Below are positions 1 to 6,481 of a stretch of DNA of 9,533 nucleotides, piece by piece (position 1 is the first letter of the stretch; each line of letters opens with the position of its first letter). The position numbers and the translations under genes are program-made. The DNA is taken from contig DLHP01000039.1 of assembly GCA_002483285.1 (NCBI GenBank), positions 1 through 9,533 of the forward strand, given 5' to 3'. This DNA comes from Flavobacterium sp. UBA7665. GTDB lineage: Bacteria > Bacteroidota > Bacteroidia > Flavobacteriales > Flavobacteriaceae. The notes below the pieces were generated by a model. The model saw nothing but the letters and a program-made list of their open reading frames with translations, was not told where the DNA came from and did no database searches.

Positions 1-93
1 GCGGCAGCGACGCGTTAGGGATTGTAGCGGAAATCCTTTTGCAGCCGCAATGCAATGAAGGCTACAAAAGATTGCAGCGCAAAGCCCGGCCGC
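1..93 (-). repeat. Stem-loop repeat element, copy A
   Basis: Non-coding element downstream of the GT4 glycosyltransferase stop, given in that gene's orientation. On the plus strand, GCGGC (1-5) can pair with GCCGC (89-93), GGG (18-20) with CCC (85-87), and CTTTT (36-40) with AAAAG (66-70). An inner hairpin is formed by 41-46 and 60-65 with one mismatch. One C (35) is left bulged between the CTTTT and AAT pairings, and the same bulge occurs in copies B and C. Read on the minus strand, two 14-nt direct repeats face each other across the stem: TTTGCGCTGCAATC (83-70) and TTTCCGCTACAATC (33-20). There is no U-run after the hairpin, so it is not a classical intrinsic terminator. The element may extend left of the window. 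I associate such elements with Flavobacterium genomes from memory only. The function is unknown. Confidence 0.75.
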
Positions 94-137
94 ACCAACA
101 ACACCAATCAACGAATAATCTTAATTGCGGCAACGCC

Positions 138-1376
138 CTACTTATTCTTCTCCTCAATCCACTTTGACATATATTTTGTACTCGCCATGGTATGGTGTTG
201 CAAAATCGCGCCAACAAAATTATCCAATCGGTGCTTTTTCAAATCAGCTTGAACTGCTAAAATTCGTGCAATGAAATGCCCCGCGAAAAGTACTTTTGAA
301 TACCGGTCATTGACAATCGCAATCCCATTTTGTTGTGCTAGTCTCCATAATTCTTTCTCGGTGTACAGTTGAATCGCCGCAGTTACCATTTCAGGGGTTT
401 CATCGGTGATGACGCCATTCCAAGGTAAATTACCGGGCATCGATTCGGCCCCGATTGTGGTGGTAATACTCGGCGTGCCGCATTGCATCGCCTCGAGTAA
501 TTTGGTTTTTGCGCCGGCACCGAAACGCATGGGAGCTAAAACAACCCGCGCGTTTTTTACAACTTCAACCGCATTTTCGGCTCTTCCCATAATGAGGAAT
601 TTTTCTTCGGGTTTGTGCAATTGGAATACTTTCTGTGACGGATACGCACCAAAAATTCTCATGGAAGCTTCGGGCAATTGCTTTCTAATCAAAGGCCAAA
701 TGTCGGTTTTTAGAAATTGGACGGCATCCCAATTGGGCTCGTGAAGGAAGTTTCCGATAAAGATGAAATCCTTTCGTTCTTCAAAAGTTGGCCATTGGGA
801 TTCGGCATTGGCATCGATTGGGTCCACAATAAAAGGCAAATAGTGTAAAAGTTGTGGGTCAATCTTGAACTGGTTTTGCAGCAATTCCATTTCGGATTCA
901 GAGATCAATAGCGACAAATCCGAACGTAGCATGCTTGCGATTTCGCGTTTGGCGGTATCCGAAAACAAATCATCGACGCCAAAATCCCGCTGTGCTTTGG
1001 ATGCTTTCTGTCGCGCCAGGCGCAAACTGTGCAAATCGATGGTGTCGAGAATCCGCAGCGCATCAGGACAATTTTCGGCCACGCGCCAGCCAAATTGTTC
1101 TTCAACCATGAAGCGATCAAACAGCACAATCGACGGATCCAATGCTTTTACGAAGGCATCAAAAGCCGAATCATTAAGTGCAATTGAAACCTTTTCGACG
1201 CCAATCGATGTAAGGTCGAACATGAAGTCACTATCGGAGGCCGCGCTTGCAAATGTGATTTTCCACCCTTGTTGTTGGAACAAATCGATGAGCTGCAGCA
1301 TGCGCGTTCCGGCGCCCGAAGAGTTAGGCTCGGGCCAGACGAAGCCTATGATGAGTATGTTTTGTTGTCGATCCAT
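138..1376 (-). CDS. GT4-type glycosyltransferase, 412 aa
   Basis: Predicted cytosolic GT-B fold glycosyltransferase that transfers a sugar from a nucleotide-sugar donor; the acceptor cannot be read from the sequence. The N-terminal half opens with a Rossmann-like strand (NILIIGFVWPEPNSSGAG, about residues 6-23), with the glycine-rich SSGAGTR loop typical of the acceptor domain. The C-terminal domain starts near 203 (DFIFIGNFLHEPNWDAV) and holds the donor-site signature at 279-302 (VLAPMRFGAGAKTKLLEAM then QCG). E295 is the expected nucleotide-sugar-contacting Glu of the E-x7-E-like motif. There is no signal peptide or membrane helix. The length (412 aa) is normal for the family. It starts with ATG at 1376. 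A poor -7-like box (TTATTTTG, minus strand of 1391-1398) lies just upstream. It is divergent from the DUF4407 gene, and its 3' side runs into repeat element A 44 nt after the stop. No sugar-biosynthesis genes are adjacent, so its pathway (cell-surface polysaccharide or protein glycosylation) is open. Confidence 0.88.
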   Translation of the reverse strand: MDRQQNILIIGFVWPEPNSSGAGTRMLQLIDLFQQQGWKITFASAASDSDFMFDLTSIGVEKVSIALNDSAFDAFVKALDPSIVLFDRFMVEEQFGWRVAENCPDALRILDTIDLHSLRLARQKASKAQRDFGVDDLFSDTAKREIASMLRSDLSLLISESEMELLQNQFKIDPQLLHYLPFIVDPIDANAESQWPTFEERKDFIFIGNFLHEPNWDAVQFLKTDIWPLIRKQLPEASMRIFGAYPSQKVFQLHKPEEKFLIMGRAENAVEVVKNARVVLAPMRFGAGAKTKLLEAMQCGTPSITTTIGAESMPGNLPWNGVITDETPEMVTAAIQLYTEKELWRLAQQNGIAIVNDRYSKVLFAGHFIARILAVQADLKKHRLDNFVGAILQHHTMASTKYMSKWIEEKNK

Positions 1377-1434
1377 GTTTGTATATCCTGCAAAATAACG
1401 GTTTAATTCTAAAACAATTTCGCCTTTAACAACA

Positions 1435-1460
1435 TTGTATTTCTTTTGGCGTTACTTTTG
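1435..1460 (+). promoter_or_regulatory. Candidate Bacteroidota-type promoter for the DUF4407 gene
   Basis: A full match to the Bacteroidota -7 box TAnnTTTG is seen as TACTTTTG at 1453-1460. A TTG at 1435-1437 could be the -33 element, but the 15-nt spacing is shorter than usual. Transcription would start near 1466-1468, leaving a leader of about 53 nt. No Shine-Dalgarno sequence precedes the ATG at 1520, which is common in this phylum. Confidence 0.45.
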
Positions 1461-1519
1461 TAAACATCAATCATTAATCAACCGAACCCCAGGCAACTGG
1501 CGTTCAAAATCAATCAATC

Positions 1520-2620
1520 ATGTTCAAAAAATTCTTCCTCCTGTGTTCTGGGGCGGACCAAAATCTTCTTAGAGATTGCTCCCAAGGCGAACAAACCAAA
1601 TTTGTCGGCATTGGCGCCACCGTTTTCTTCACCGCAGTTATGGCATTCATCGCCAGCAGTTACGCACTCTTTACCGTTTTTGACAATCCGTACATCGCGA
1701 TGGCGTTTGGCGTGGTTTGGGGATTGTTGATTTTCAACCTCGACCGTTTTATCGTGTCCACGATCCGCAAACGCGATAACTTTGCGAGTGAGTTTTTGCA
1801 AGCAACACCTCGGATTATCCTTGCTGTCATCATTGCGATTGTGATTTCAAAACCGCTCGAGATCAAGATTTTTGAGAAAGAAATCAACACCGTGCTGCTC
1901 AAGGAAAAAAATGCGATGGCGCTCAACAACAAAAAGGAAGTGTCGAATTATTTCAAATCCGACCTCGACAAGAACAAAGCCCAAACCGACAGCCTCAAGT
2001 CTGAAATCGCGCGTAAGGAAAAAGAAGTCAATACGCTCTACGAAACCTACATCACCGAAGCCGAAGGTACCAAAGGCACAATGAAACTGGGCAAAGGCCC
2101 AGTTTTTAAAGAGAAAATTGCCAAGCACGACCTGGCCAAAGCCGAATTGGATACGCTGCGCAAAAACAACCTCGCCAAAATCGCGGCCAATGAAAAACAG
2201 GCCAAAACCCTGCAAACCGATCTGGATAAAAAAGTGAGCGAAACCCAACCCATCATTGACGGTTTCGACGGGCTTATGGCGCGTATCAACGCTTTGAACA
2301 AACTACCTTTACTGCCGTCGCTATTTATTATGCTGTTGTTCCTCGCGATCGAAACTTCACCCATCATCGCCAAATTATTGTCACCCAAAGGCGAATACGA
2401 TTTCAAGTTGGAGGATATTGAAACGGCGCTCAAAGCTACGCTCTCGCAAGACAAATACCAGCGTGATCTGCTCGTGAAAACTTCGGCGGCTATGCACGAT
2501 AAGGTCTATGCCGATATTGCCGAAGACAAGGAGTTGTACAAACTGCAACGCAGCAAGGCAACAGAATTGCTGGAATTGCAGGCGAATGGATTCCTGGAAA
2601 AACAAAAAAGGACATTGTAG
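1520..2620 (+). CDS. DUF4407 domain membrane/coiled-coil protein, 366 aa
   Basis: Matches the DUF4407 family (function unknown) in layout and motifs. After a short N-terminal stretch (MFKKFFLLCSGADQNLL) there are three hydrophobic segments at about 29-54, 60-81 and 98-110, with the conserved-looking NLDRFIVSTIRK at 73-84 between the second and third. A long, charged Lys/Glu-rich region follows (about 117-245), predicted to form coiled coils and interrupted by GKGPVFKEK (191-199), a motif I recall as typical of the family. A fourth membrane segment at 264-288 (LPSLFIMLLFLAIETSPIIAKLL) is followed by a charged helical tail (about 300-366). The arrangement suggests an inner-membrane protein with a large helical domain between membrane anchors. 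The start is ATG 1520, supported by the upstream TACTTTTG box. It is transcribed alone: divergent from the glycosyltransferase and ended by a strong hairpin terminator. The family assignment is firm; no biochemical role can be given. Confidence 0.88.
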   Translation: MFKKFFLLCSGADQNLLRDCSQGEQTKFVGIGATVFFTAVMAFIASSYALFTVFDNPYIAMAFGVVWGLLIFNLDRFIVSTIRKRDNFASEFLQATPRIILAVIIAIVISKPLEIKIFEKEINTVLLKEKNAMALNNKKEVSNYFKSDLDKNKAQTDSLKSEIARKEKEVNTLYETYITEAEGTKGTMKLGKGPVFKEKIAKHDLAKAELDTLRKNNLAKIAANEKQAKTLQTDLDKKVSETQPIIDGFDGLMARINALNKLPLLPSLFIMLLFLAIETSPIIAKLLSPKGEYDFKLEDIETALKATLSQDKYQRDLLVKTSAAMHDKVYADIAEDKELYKLQRSKATELLELQANGFLEKQKRTL

Positions 2621-2642
2621 TTTAAAGTTAAAATTGCATAAG

Positions 2643-2673
2643 AAAACCCGGTAAAGTACCGGGTTTTTGTTTT
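2643..2673 (+). terminator. Rho-independent terminator after the DUF4407 gene
   Basis: A perfect 11-bp stem, AAAACCCGGTA (2643-2653) with TACCGGGTTTT (2657-2667), closes an AAG triloop and runs into a T-rich tract (2664-2673, TTTTTGTTTT). It lies 22 nt after the DUF4407 stop codon. The A-run on the left side makes it potentially active on the minus strand too, where it could stop transcripts coming through from the convergent PH-SHOCT gene 232 nt away. From 2674 to 2904 the DNA is AT-rich, and I see no gene or clear structure in it. Confidence 0.9.
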
Positions 2674-2904
2674 ATGCACCATCTTAATCAGGTAAAAAAA
2701 TCTGACGTATTTGACTTTAACAAAGTATGCGGAAAATCTACATTTGAGATGTCGCTGTTATTTTTTAGGGATACATCCTCCCCTTCCCTGAAGGTAAAGT
2801 ACATTTTTTTTCAATACTGACCGAAGGTAAAAACTACAACTGTTGTTAAAATCAAAAACAGAATTCTTTTGCCCTTATTTAAGCTCACGCGCTATTTACA
2901 AATC

Positions 2905-3600
2905 CTACATCAATCCGAGGATTTCTTTCTTGAGCGCGTCGTATTCGGCTTGTAGAATCAATCCGTTGTCGAGTAGTTTTTTGTAATTCTGCAATTTCTC
3001 GAAAAGTTCTTCGCTAGAAAGGTTTGCGTTTGAAGTTTCGGTTGGCGGATTGCCGTCCTCGTCGGGATGCTGCTTTTCGTCGCGGTAACCCGAAATGGCT
3101 ACGGGAATCAATTCGGCGTAATCGGTGACTTCTTCGGTGGCTATTTCTTCTATGGCTTGGTCTTCTATTGCAGGCGTTACCGCTTCAATTGGTTGTGACG
3201 CACCGCCTTTGAGTGCGTCGAGTTGCTCTTTGGCGTAGGTATATATTTTGCGCGCCTGGACTTTTGGGATGTAATCGATAGAAATGGTGAGATCGGTTTT
3301 GGTTGAGAAGGAGAACTCGGATCCCAAAATGTTCTCTTTGACAAACGTCGCTGCTATATCGTCCCAATTGTAGTCGGTAAAATCCATAGAAAGCCCGAGG
3401 TTCTTGGGTTTGCAAAGGATGACCCTTTTGTTGGTGAGCACAATGCTGTCTGGCAAAACGGTGATGGCCGGCTTTTTCTGTACGCCAATGTAACCCACTT
3501 CCTCGCCTTTCATCAATAAGTCGTTGAGTTTGGAAGCTATTTTTTCTATCGCTTTGGGATCTTGTTCTTCGTTGAGGAAATTCTTGAGATGTTCATTCAT
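2905..3600 (-). CDS. Bacterial PH-like domain plus C-terminal SHOCT domain protein, 231 aa
   Basis: Two recognisable parts are joined by a low-complexity linker. Residues about 30-128 look like a bacterial pleckstrin-homology-type domain: repeated beta strands (EEVGYIGVQKK, DSIVLTNKRVILCKPK, DLTISIDYIPK) and a closing helix (ARKIYTYAKEQLDALK). Residues 134-192 are acidic and rich in Pro, Thr and Glu, probably disordered. Residues 198-229 (ELFEKLQNYKKLLDNGLIL then QAEYDALKKEILG) match the SHOCT short C-terminal domain (L-x2-L-x3-G-x-I-x3-E-Y/F-x3-K-x2-IL). SHOCT segments are usually found at the ends of membrane-associated or stress-related bacterial proteins and are thought to mediate oligomerisation; the specific role here is unknown. 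There is no signal peptide or transmembrane helix. The start is ATG 3600, 60 nt after the yjbR-like stop, with a good promoter box in and just before that gap. It is convergent with the DUF4407 gene. Confidence 0.82.
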   Translation of the reverse strand: MNEHLKNFLNEEQDPKAIEKIASKLNDLLMKGEEVGYIGVQKKPAITVLPDSIVLTNKRVILCKPKNLGLSMDFTDYNWDDIAATFVKENILGSEFSFSTKTDLTISIDYIPKVQARKIYTYAKEQLDALKGGASQPIEAVTPAIEDQAIEEIATEEVTDYAELIPVAISGYRDEKQHPDEDGNPPTETSNANLSSEELFEKLQNYKKLLDNGLILQAEYDALKKEILGLM

Positions 3601-3649
3601 GGCAATGGCTTTTGTGATTCAAAACGGTTCGGCTGGCGTTTTATTGGGA

Positions 3650-3680
3650 CAAAAATACGGCTAATTTGGCAATGCGTCAA
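3650..3680 (-). promoter_or_regulatory. Bacteroidota-type promoter for the PH-SHOCT gene
   Basis: On the minus strand, TATTTTTG (3657-3650) is a full TAnnTTTG -7 box. A TTG at 3680-3678 lies 20 nt upstream as the -33 element. The -33 part sits inside the last codons of the yjbR-like gene. The predicted start is near 3643, giving a leader of about 40 nt. This suggests the PH-SHOCT gene can be transcribed independently of the upstream block. Confidence 0.6.
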
Positions 3681-4032
3681 TCTCGGCCTGCAATTTCCTG
3701 GTGAGCCCCTTAAAAACAATGGCGTATGAATGATCGATGAGTTCGCGCACCATCGCATCGGGAACATCGCGGTTCACGGCAATGGTATTCCAATGGATTT
3801 TGCTCATGTGATAACCCGGCTGGATATCTTCATATTCGGCGCGCAGTTCAAGCGCTTTTTCAGGGTCGCATTTGAGGTTGACAGAAGGATTGCCGCTTTC
3901 CCATTCCTTGAGCGAGGCCAGTGCGAACATTTTGCCGCCCACTTTAAAAACGAGCGTATCCTCATCAAACGGGAAATGTTCGGTGACGGCTTTTTTAGAA
4001 AGGCAGTATTCAAAGTATTGTTCAATATTCAT
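3661..4032 (-). CDS. MmcQ/YjbR family protein, 123 aa
   Basis: Small CyaY-like fold protein of the YjbR/MmcQ family, often annotated as DNA-binding from structure; no reaction is established. Family features visible are EQYFEYCLSKKAVTEHFPFD (4-23), the VFKVGGKMFALASL strand pair (28-41), NLKCDPEKALELRAEY (52-67), the signature PGYHMSKIHWNTI (72-84) and the C-terminal helix with MVRELIDHSYAIVFKGL (94-110). The length matches complete family members (about 115-125 aa). I chose ATG 4032, where homology-like sequence begins (MNIEQYF). The frame stays open upstream to an ATG at 4140, but those 36 codons come entirely from repeat element B and its flank and are not protein-like. It follows the acetyltransferase on the same strand, separated by element B. 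No clear promoter is seen, so transcription may depend on read-through. Confidence 0.88.
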   Translation of the reverse strand: MNIEQYFEYCLSKKAVTEHFPFDEDTLVFKVGGKMFALASLKEWESGNPSVNLKCDPEKALELRAEYEDIQPGYHMSKIHWNTIAVNRDVPDAMVRELIDHSYAIVFKGLTRKLQAEIDALPN

Positions 4033-4056
4033 AACACTAGTTTTTTGAAAACGGTT

Positions 4057-4144
4057 GCCCGCGTGAGGGATGGCAGCGGTTATCCTTTTGTGACGCCAGG
4101 AGCAAAAGATAAAAGCGGAAAGCCCGACCCGCAGGGGCACGCCC
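4057..4144 (-). repeat. Stem-loop repeat element, copy B
   Basis: Non-coding element between the acetyltransferase stop (4144-4146) and the yjbR-like start; it touches the stop codon. Plus-strand pairings are GCGTG (4061-4065) with CACGC (4138-4142), GGG (4067-4069) with CCC (4123-4125), CTTTTG (4085-4090) with CAAAAG (4103-4108), and a small side hairpin CCC-GCA-GGG (4128-4136). A bulged C (4084) sits at the same place as in copies A and C. Read on the minus strand, the two facing 14-mers are TTTCCGCTTTTATC (4121-4108) and TAACCGCTGCCATC (4082-4069). It has the most complete outer stem of the three copies. No U-run follows it. Being between two same-strand genes, it would be transcribed as an intercistronic structure if the operon reads through. 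Confidence 0.75.
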
Positions 4145-4548
4145 TAATCTTTAATTACTTTCTCCATCATTTTTTCTGGATGTGCCAACGCAGTGAATCC
4201 GAATTTCTCATATAAAAAGTGCGCATCGGACGTGGCGAGGCGCCAGATTTTGACTTGTTGCAACTGCGGTTCGTTCATCATCGCATCGATTAATATCGAG
4301 GAATAGCCTTTGCCGCGGTGTTTTGGCGTGATGAAAACGTCCATGAGGTACGCGAAGACGACGTAATCGGTGACGACGCGCGCAAAACCCACTTGTTTTC
4401 CATCGAGGTAAATCCCGAAACAGAATGAGGCGTCGATGGTAGTTTGCACTTCCTCAATAGTTCGTCCTGCAGCCCAATAGATGTCTTTGAGGAAGTTTTG
4501 GATGAATGGGACGTCGAGGCGGTTTTTGTCTGTTGAAACGGTTATCAT
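4144..4548 (-). CDS. GNAT family N-acetyltransferase, 134 aa
   Basis: Single-domain GNAT enzyme expected to transfer an acetyl group from acetyl-CoA to an amine; the substrate cannot be inferred. The acetyl-CoA pyrophosphate-binding motif A is clear: MDVFITPKHRGKGYSSILID (69-88), with the R/Q-x2-G-x-G/A element at HRGKGYSS. The preceding strand FGIYLDGKQVGFARVVTD (44-61) and the closing IWRLATSDAHFLYEKFGFTA (101-120) complete the core. The WAAGRTIEEV segment (25-34) recalls a subgroup common in Bacteroidota. I chose ATG 4548, which lies 16 nt after the cyclase stop and starts a sensible first strand (MITVSTDKNR). An upstream in-frame ATG at 4611 would overlap the cyclase gene by 47 nt and add a Pro/Asn-rich segment unlike a GNAT. 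It is the last tightly spaced gene of the ruvC-hemW-cyclase run. Confidence 0.88.
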   Translation of the reverse strand: MITVSTDKNRLDVPFIQNFLKDIYWAAGRTIEEVQTTIDASFCFGIYLDGKQVGFARVVTDYVVFAYLMDVFITPKHRGKGYSSILIDAMMNEPQLQQVKIWRLATSDAHFLYEKFGFTALAHPEKMMEKVIKD

Positions 4549-4564
4549 AATTGACAATTGATAA

Positions 4565-5335
4565 TTATTGATTCGTGGCGTAGAGGATGGGTTTGGATGG
4601 CGTTGCGTCATTCTCGAACGAGGCGATTTGTAAATTGAGCAGGTAACTCCCGTCTTTTACCGAATCGGGTACGAAAATGAGTTCGGTGATGGTAGCGTCG
4701 TGGCGCGCATCGGCGTTGAGATTGTTCACATCGGTGACATTCCAGAACGCTTTGTGTGCGCGGAGCTTGCCTTCGTCGTGTTCTTTGTCGACGCTGGGCA
4801 AGTCGATGAGCAAATGCCGGATGCCGACTTCGCGGATGTAGGCAGCAGCGGCCTGGTCGAGATACGCAGGATTGGTGTGCGAATACTTGCGAGACAATTT
4901 CTCGTTCTCGTTGGGCAAGGTCCGGATGACGATGGCGTCGGGCGTTTTGCCTTCGAGCGCGGCCATGATCTGGATTTTGGTAATGACCAAATCGTCGCCT
5001 TGTTCGTAGGGTTTTAGGGTGATGAGTTCGGCGGTGAAGAAGAACTGTTTCAACGCTTGGTTGACGCTGTAAAAATTGCGCGTGATGTGGCCCAGGCATT
5101 CGGTGTGCGTGCCGTGTCCGTGCGGATTAAAGGCAATGTTGTTGAAATTCGTGGAAGATTTCCCTTCGGAAACTTTGCCAATCCAGTCGCCTGCACGTAC
5201 GGGTTCAATTTGTGGCTTTTCGAGATACCAGGCAATCGGGTTGGCGTCGGTGCCCGAGAGTGGCATGGAGATGTCGATGGGCTCAGACAAATCTACCTGG
5301 AAAGTTTGGGTATTGTGGGTAATGGTTGCTTTCAT
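4565..5335 (-). CDS. Cyclase family protein (kynurenine-formamidase-like metal hydrolase), 256 aa
   Basis: Belongs to the cyclase/kynurenine formamidase superfamily of metal-dependent enzymes that hydrolyse N-formyl or related amide bonds; the substrate here is unknown. It opens with DLSEPIDISMPLSGTDANPI (15-34), the usual N-terminal L-S-x-x-I...P-L pattern. The metal-binding region is PHGHGTHTECLGHI (71-84), aligned with the family HxGTHxDxPxH: H77 and H83 are kept, Asp is replaced by E79, and the first His position is G73 with His at 72 and 74 on either side. Later, DAIVIRTLPNE (133-143), YLDQAAAAYIREVGIRHLLID (about 158-178, D178) and PSVDKEHDEGKLRAHKAFW (180-198) match the C-terminal half. 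It is cytosolic, with no signal peptide. The start is ATG 5335, 9 nt after the hemW stop, so it is probably cotranscribed. No other tryptophan-degradation gene is nearby, so a kynurenine role is not supported. Confidence 0.82.
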   Translation of the reverse strand: MKATITHNTQTFQVDLSEPIDISMPLSGTDANPIAWYLEKPQIEPVRAGDWIGKVSEGKSSTNFNNIAFNPHGHGTHTECLGHITRNFYSVNQALKQFFFTAELITLKPYEQGDDLVITKIQIMAALEGKTPDAIVIRTLPNENEKLSRKYSHTNPAYLDQAAAAYIREVGIRHLLIDLPSVDKEHDEGKLRAHKAFWNVTDVNNLNADARHDATITELIFVPDSVKDGSYLLNLQIASFENDATPSKPILYATNQ

Positions 5336-5344
5336 AATTTTACT

Positions 5345-6478
5345 TCATTCCAAATTTAACCAAAACAAATCACTCGCGATTCCGTCGGTTAGGAATTTTC
5401 CTTTTTTTGTGGTCTTGAGGATGTTGTTTTCGATTACGAGTAAACCGTCATCGATAAATTTTAAGCTTTGTTTGTTGAGATATTCGAGGTAATTATCGCC
5501 AAATATTGTTTGAATTCGATCGAGCGAAACACCCCAAATGGTGCGCAAACCCGTCATGATGTATTCGTTGTAGCGGTCGGCTGCAGTCAGGATTTCGGTT
5601 TCCTTGGGTATTGTGCCTGCGGCGATTCCCTTAAGGTATAGCGCGTTGTTGGCAACGTTCCAGCTGCGGGAAATGCCGTCATAACTGTGCGCCGACGGCC
5701 CGATGCCGAGATACTTTTTCCCGAGCCAATAGGCCGAATTGTTGCGCGAAAAATAACCTTCCTTGCCAAAATTCGACAGTTCATAATGGATGAATCCGTT
5801 GGCCTCGAGCGTTTCCACAAGGATTTGGAAATGTTCGGAAGCCGTTTCGTCGTTGGGCGCGGCGACTTTACCTACTTCGATCATCTTGCGCAAGGCGGTT
5901 TTGGGTTCTACCGTGAGCGCGTAGCTTGAAAGGTGTGGAATCCCAAAAGAAAGCGCCGTTGCTACATTCTGTTTCCATTTTTCATTGTCCATTCCGGGAA
6001 TGCCGTAGATCAAATCGAGTGAGATATTTTTAAAATAACGCGTCGCGGTTTCGAGACACCTTTTGGCTTCATCGGCGCTGTGTGCGCGGTTCATGAGTTG
6101 CAAATCGGCTTCAAAAAAAGATTGGATGCCGATAGACAAACGGTTGATTTTTGATTTTGATAGTTCTTGGATTTTCTGGTCGGATAAATCATCGGGATTC
6201 GCCTCGAGTGTGATTTCTGGGTTATCGGCTACGGTGAAATTTTGATAAACGGCTTCGATAAGGAAGTTGATTTCGGCCGTCGTTAGTACCGATGGCGTGC
6301 CTCCGCCGAAGTAAATCGTTTCGACCAACTCGTCCAGAAACTCGTGTTTGCGCATTTCAATTTCCTTCGCCAAAGCCAAAACCATCGCGTCTTTTTTCTG
6401 CATCGAAGTAGAGAAATGGAAGTCGCAATAGTGGCAAGCCTGTTTGCAAAAAGGGATGTGGATGTAGATGCCGGCCAC
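5345..6478 (-). CDS. hemW: Radical SAM heme chaperone HemW, 377 aa
   Basis: HemW is a radical-SAM protein related to coproporphyrinogen III dehydrogenase HemN but believed to deliver heme to target proteins. The cluster motif is C11-x3-C15-x2-C18 in IHIPFCKQACHYCDFHFS. The next residues are DF, without the fourth Cys that HemN carries, which favours HemW. Further motifs are YFGGGTPS (56-63, SAM binding), ITLEANPDDL (89-98), INRLSIGIQSF (111-121), SLDLIYGIPG (153-162) and HLSSYALTVEP (182-192). The C-terminal HemW domain spans about 302-370 (RYNEYIMTGLRTIWGV, then FIDDGLLVIENNILKTTKKG). The full length is typical. The start is GTG at 6478, only 3 nt after the ruvC stop; the next residues AGIYIHIPFC are the canonical N terminus, so no upstream start is needed. 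The tight spacing argues for translation coupled to ruvC. Confidence 0.93.
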   Translation of the reverse strand: MAGIYIHIPFCKQACHYCDFHFSTSMQKKDAMVLALAKEIEMRKHEFLDELVETIYFGGGTPSVLTTAEINFLIEAVYQNFTVADNPEITLEANPDDLSDQKIQELSKSKINRLSIGIQSFFEADLQLMNRAHSADEAKRCLETATRYFKNISLDLIYGIPGMDNEKWKQNVATALSFGIPHLSSYALTVEPKTALRKMIEVGKVAAPNDETASEHFQILVETLEANGFIHYELSNFGKEGYFSRNNSAYWLGKKYLGIGPSAHSYDGISRSWNVANNALYLKGIAAGTIPKETEILTAADRYNEYIMTGLRTIWGVSLDRIQTIFGDNYLEYLNKQSLKFIDDGLLVIENNILKTTKKGKFLTDGIASDLFWLNLE

Positions 6479-6481
6479 GAT

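Noticed and set aside
55..252. Plus-strand open frame of 65 codons starting in element A
   Set aside because: It starts inside the repeat and then runs antisense through the 3' end of the glycosyltransferase; there is no protein-like pattern.
865..1398. 177-codon plus-strand frame opposite the GT4 glycosyltransferase
   Set aside because: It is antisense to a gene with clear GT4 motifs; its Ser/Cys/Arg-rich translation is typical of an overlapping shadow frame.
1847..2454. Minus-strand frames of 133 and 135 codons opposite the DUF4407 gene
   Set aside because: They arise from Lys/Glu-rich codons read backwards (Phe/Leu/Gly-rich products); the plus-strand protein has clear family features.
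2789..2831. GAAGGTAAA occurring twice, 33 nt apart, in the gap after the terminator
   Set aside because: Only two 9-nt copies with no further structure; chance is a sufficient explanation.
3730..4215. 161-codon plus-strand frame across the yjbR-like gene, element B and the acetyltransferase end
   Set aside because: It is antisense to two recognised genes and crosses a non-coding repeat.
4549..4564. Short AT-rich inverted motif (around AATTGACAATTGATAA) between cyclase and acetyltransferase
   Set aside because: Too short and AT-rich to call an operator or terminator; probably a small intergenic filler or a common ATTATCAATT-type repeat.
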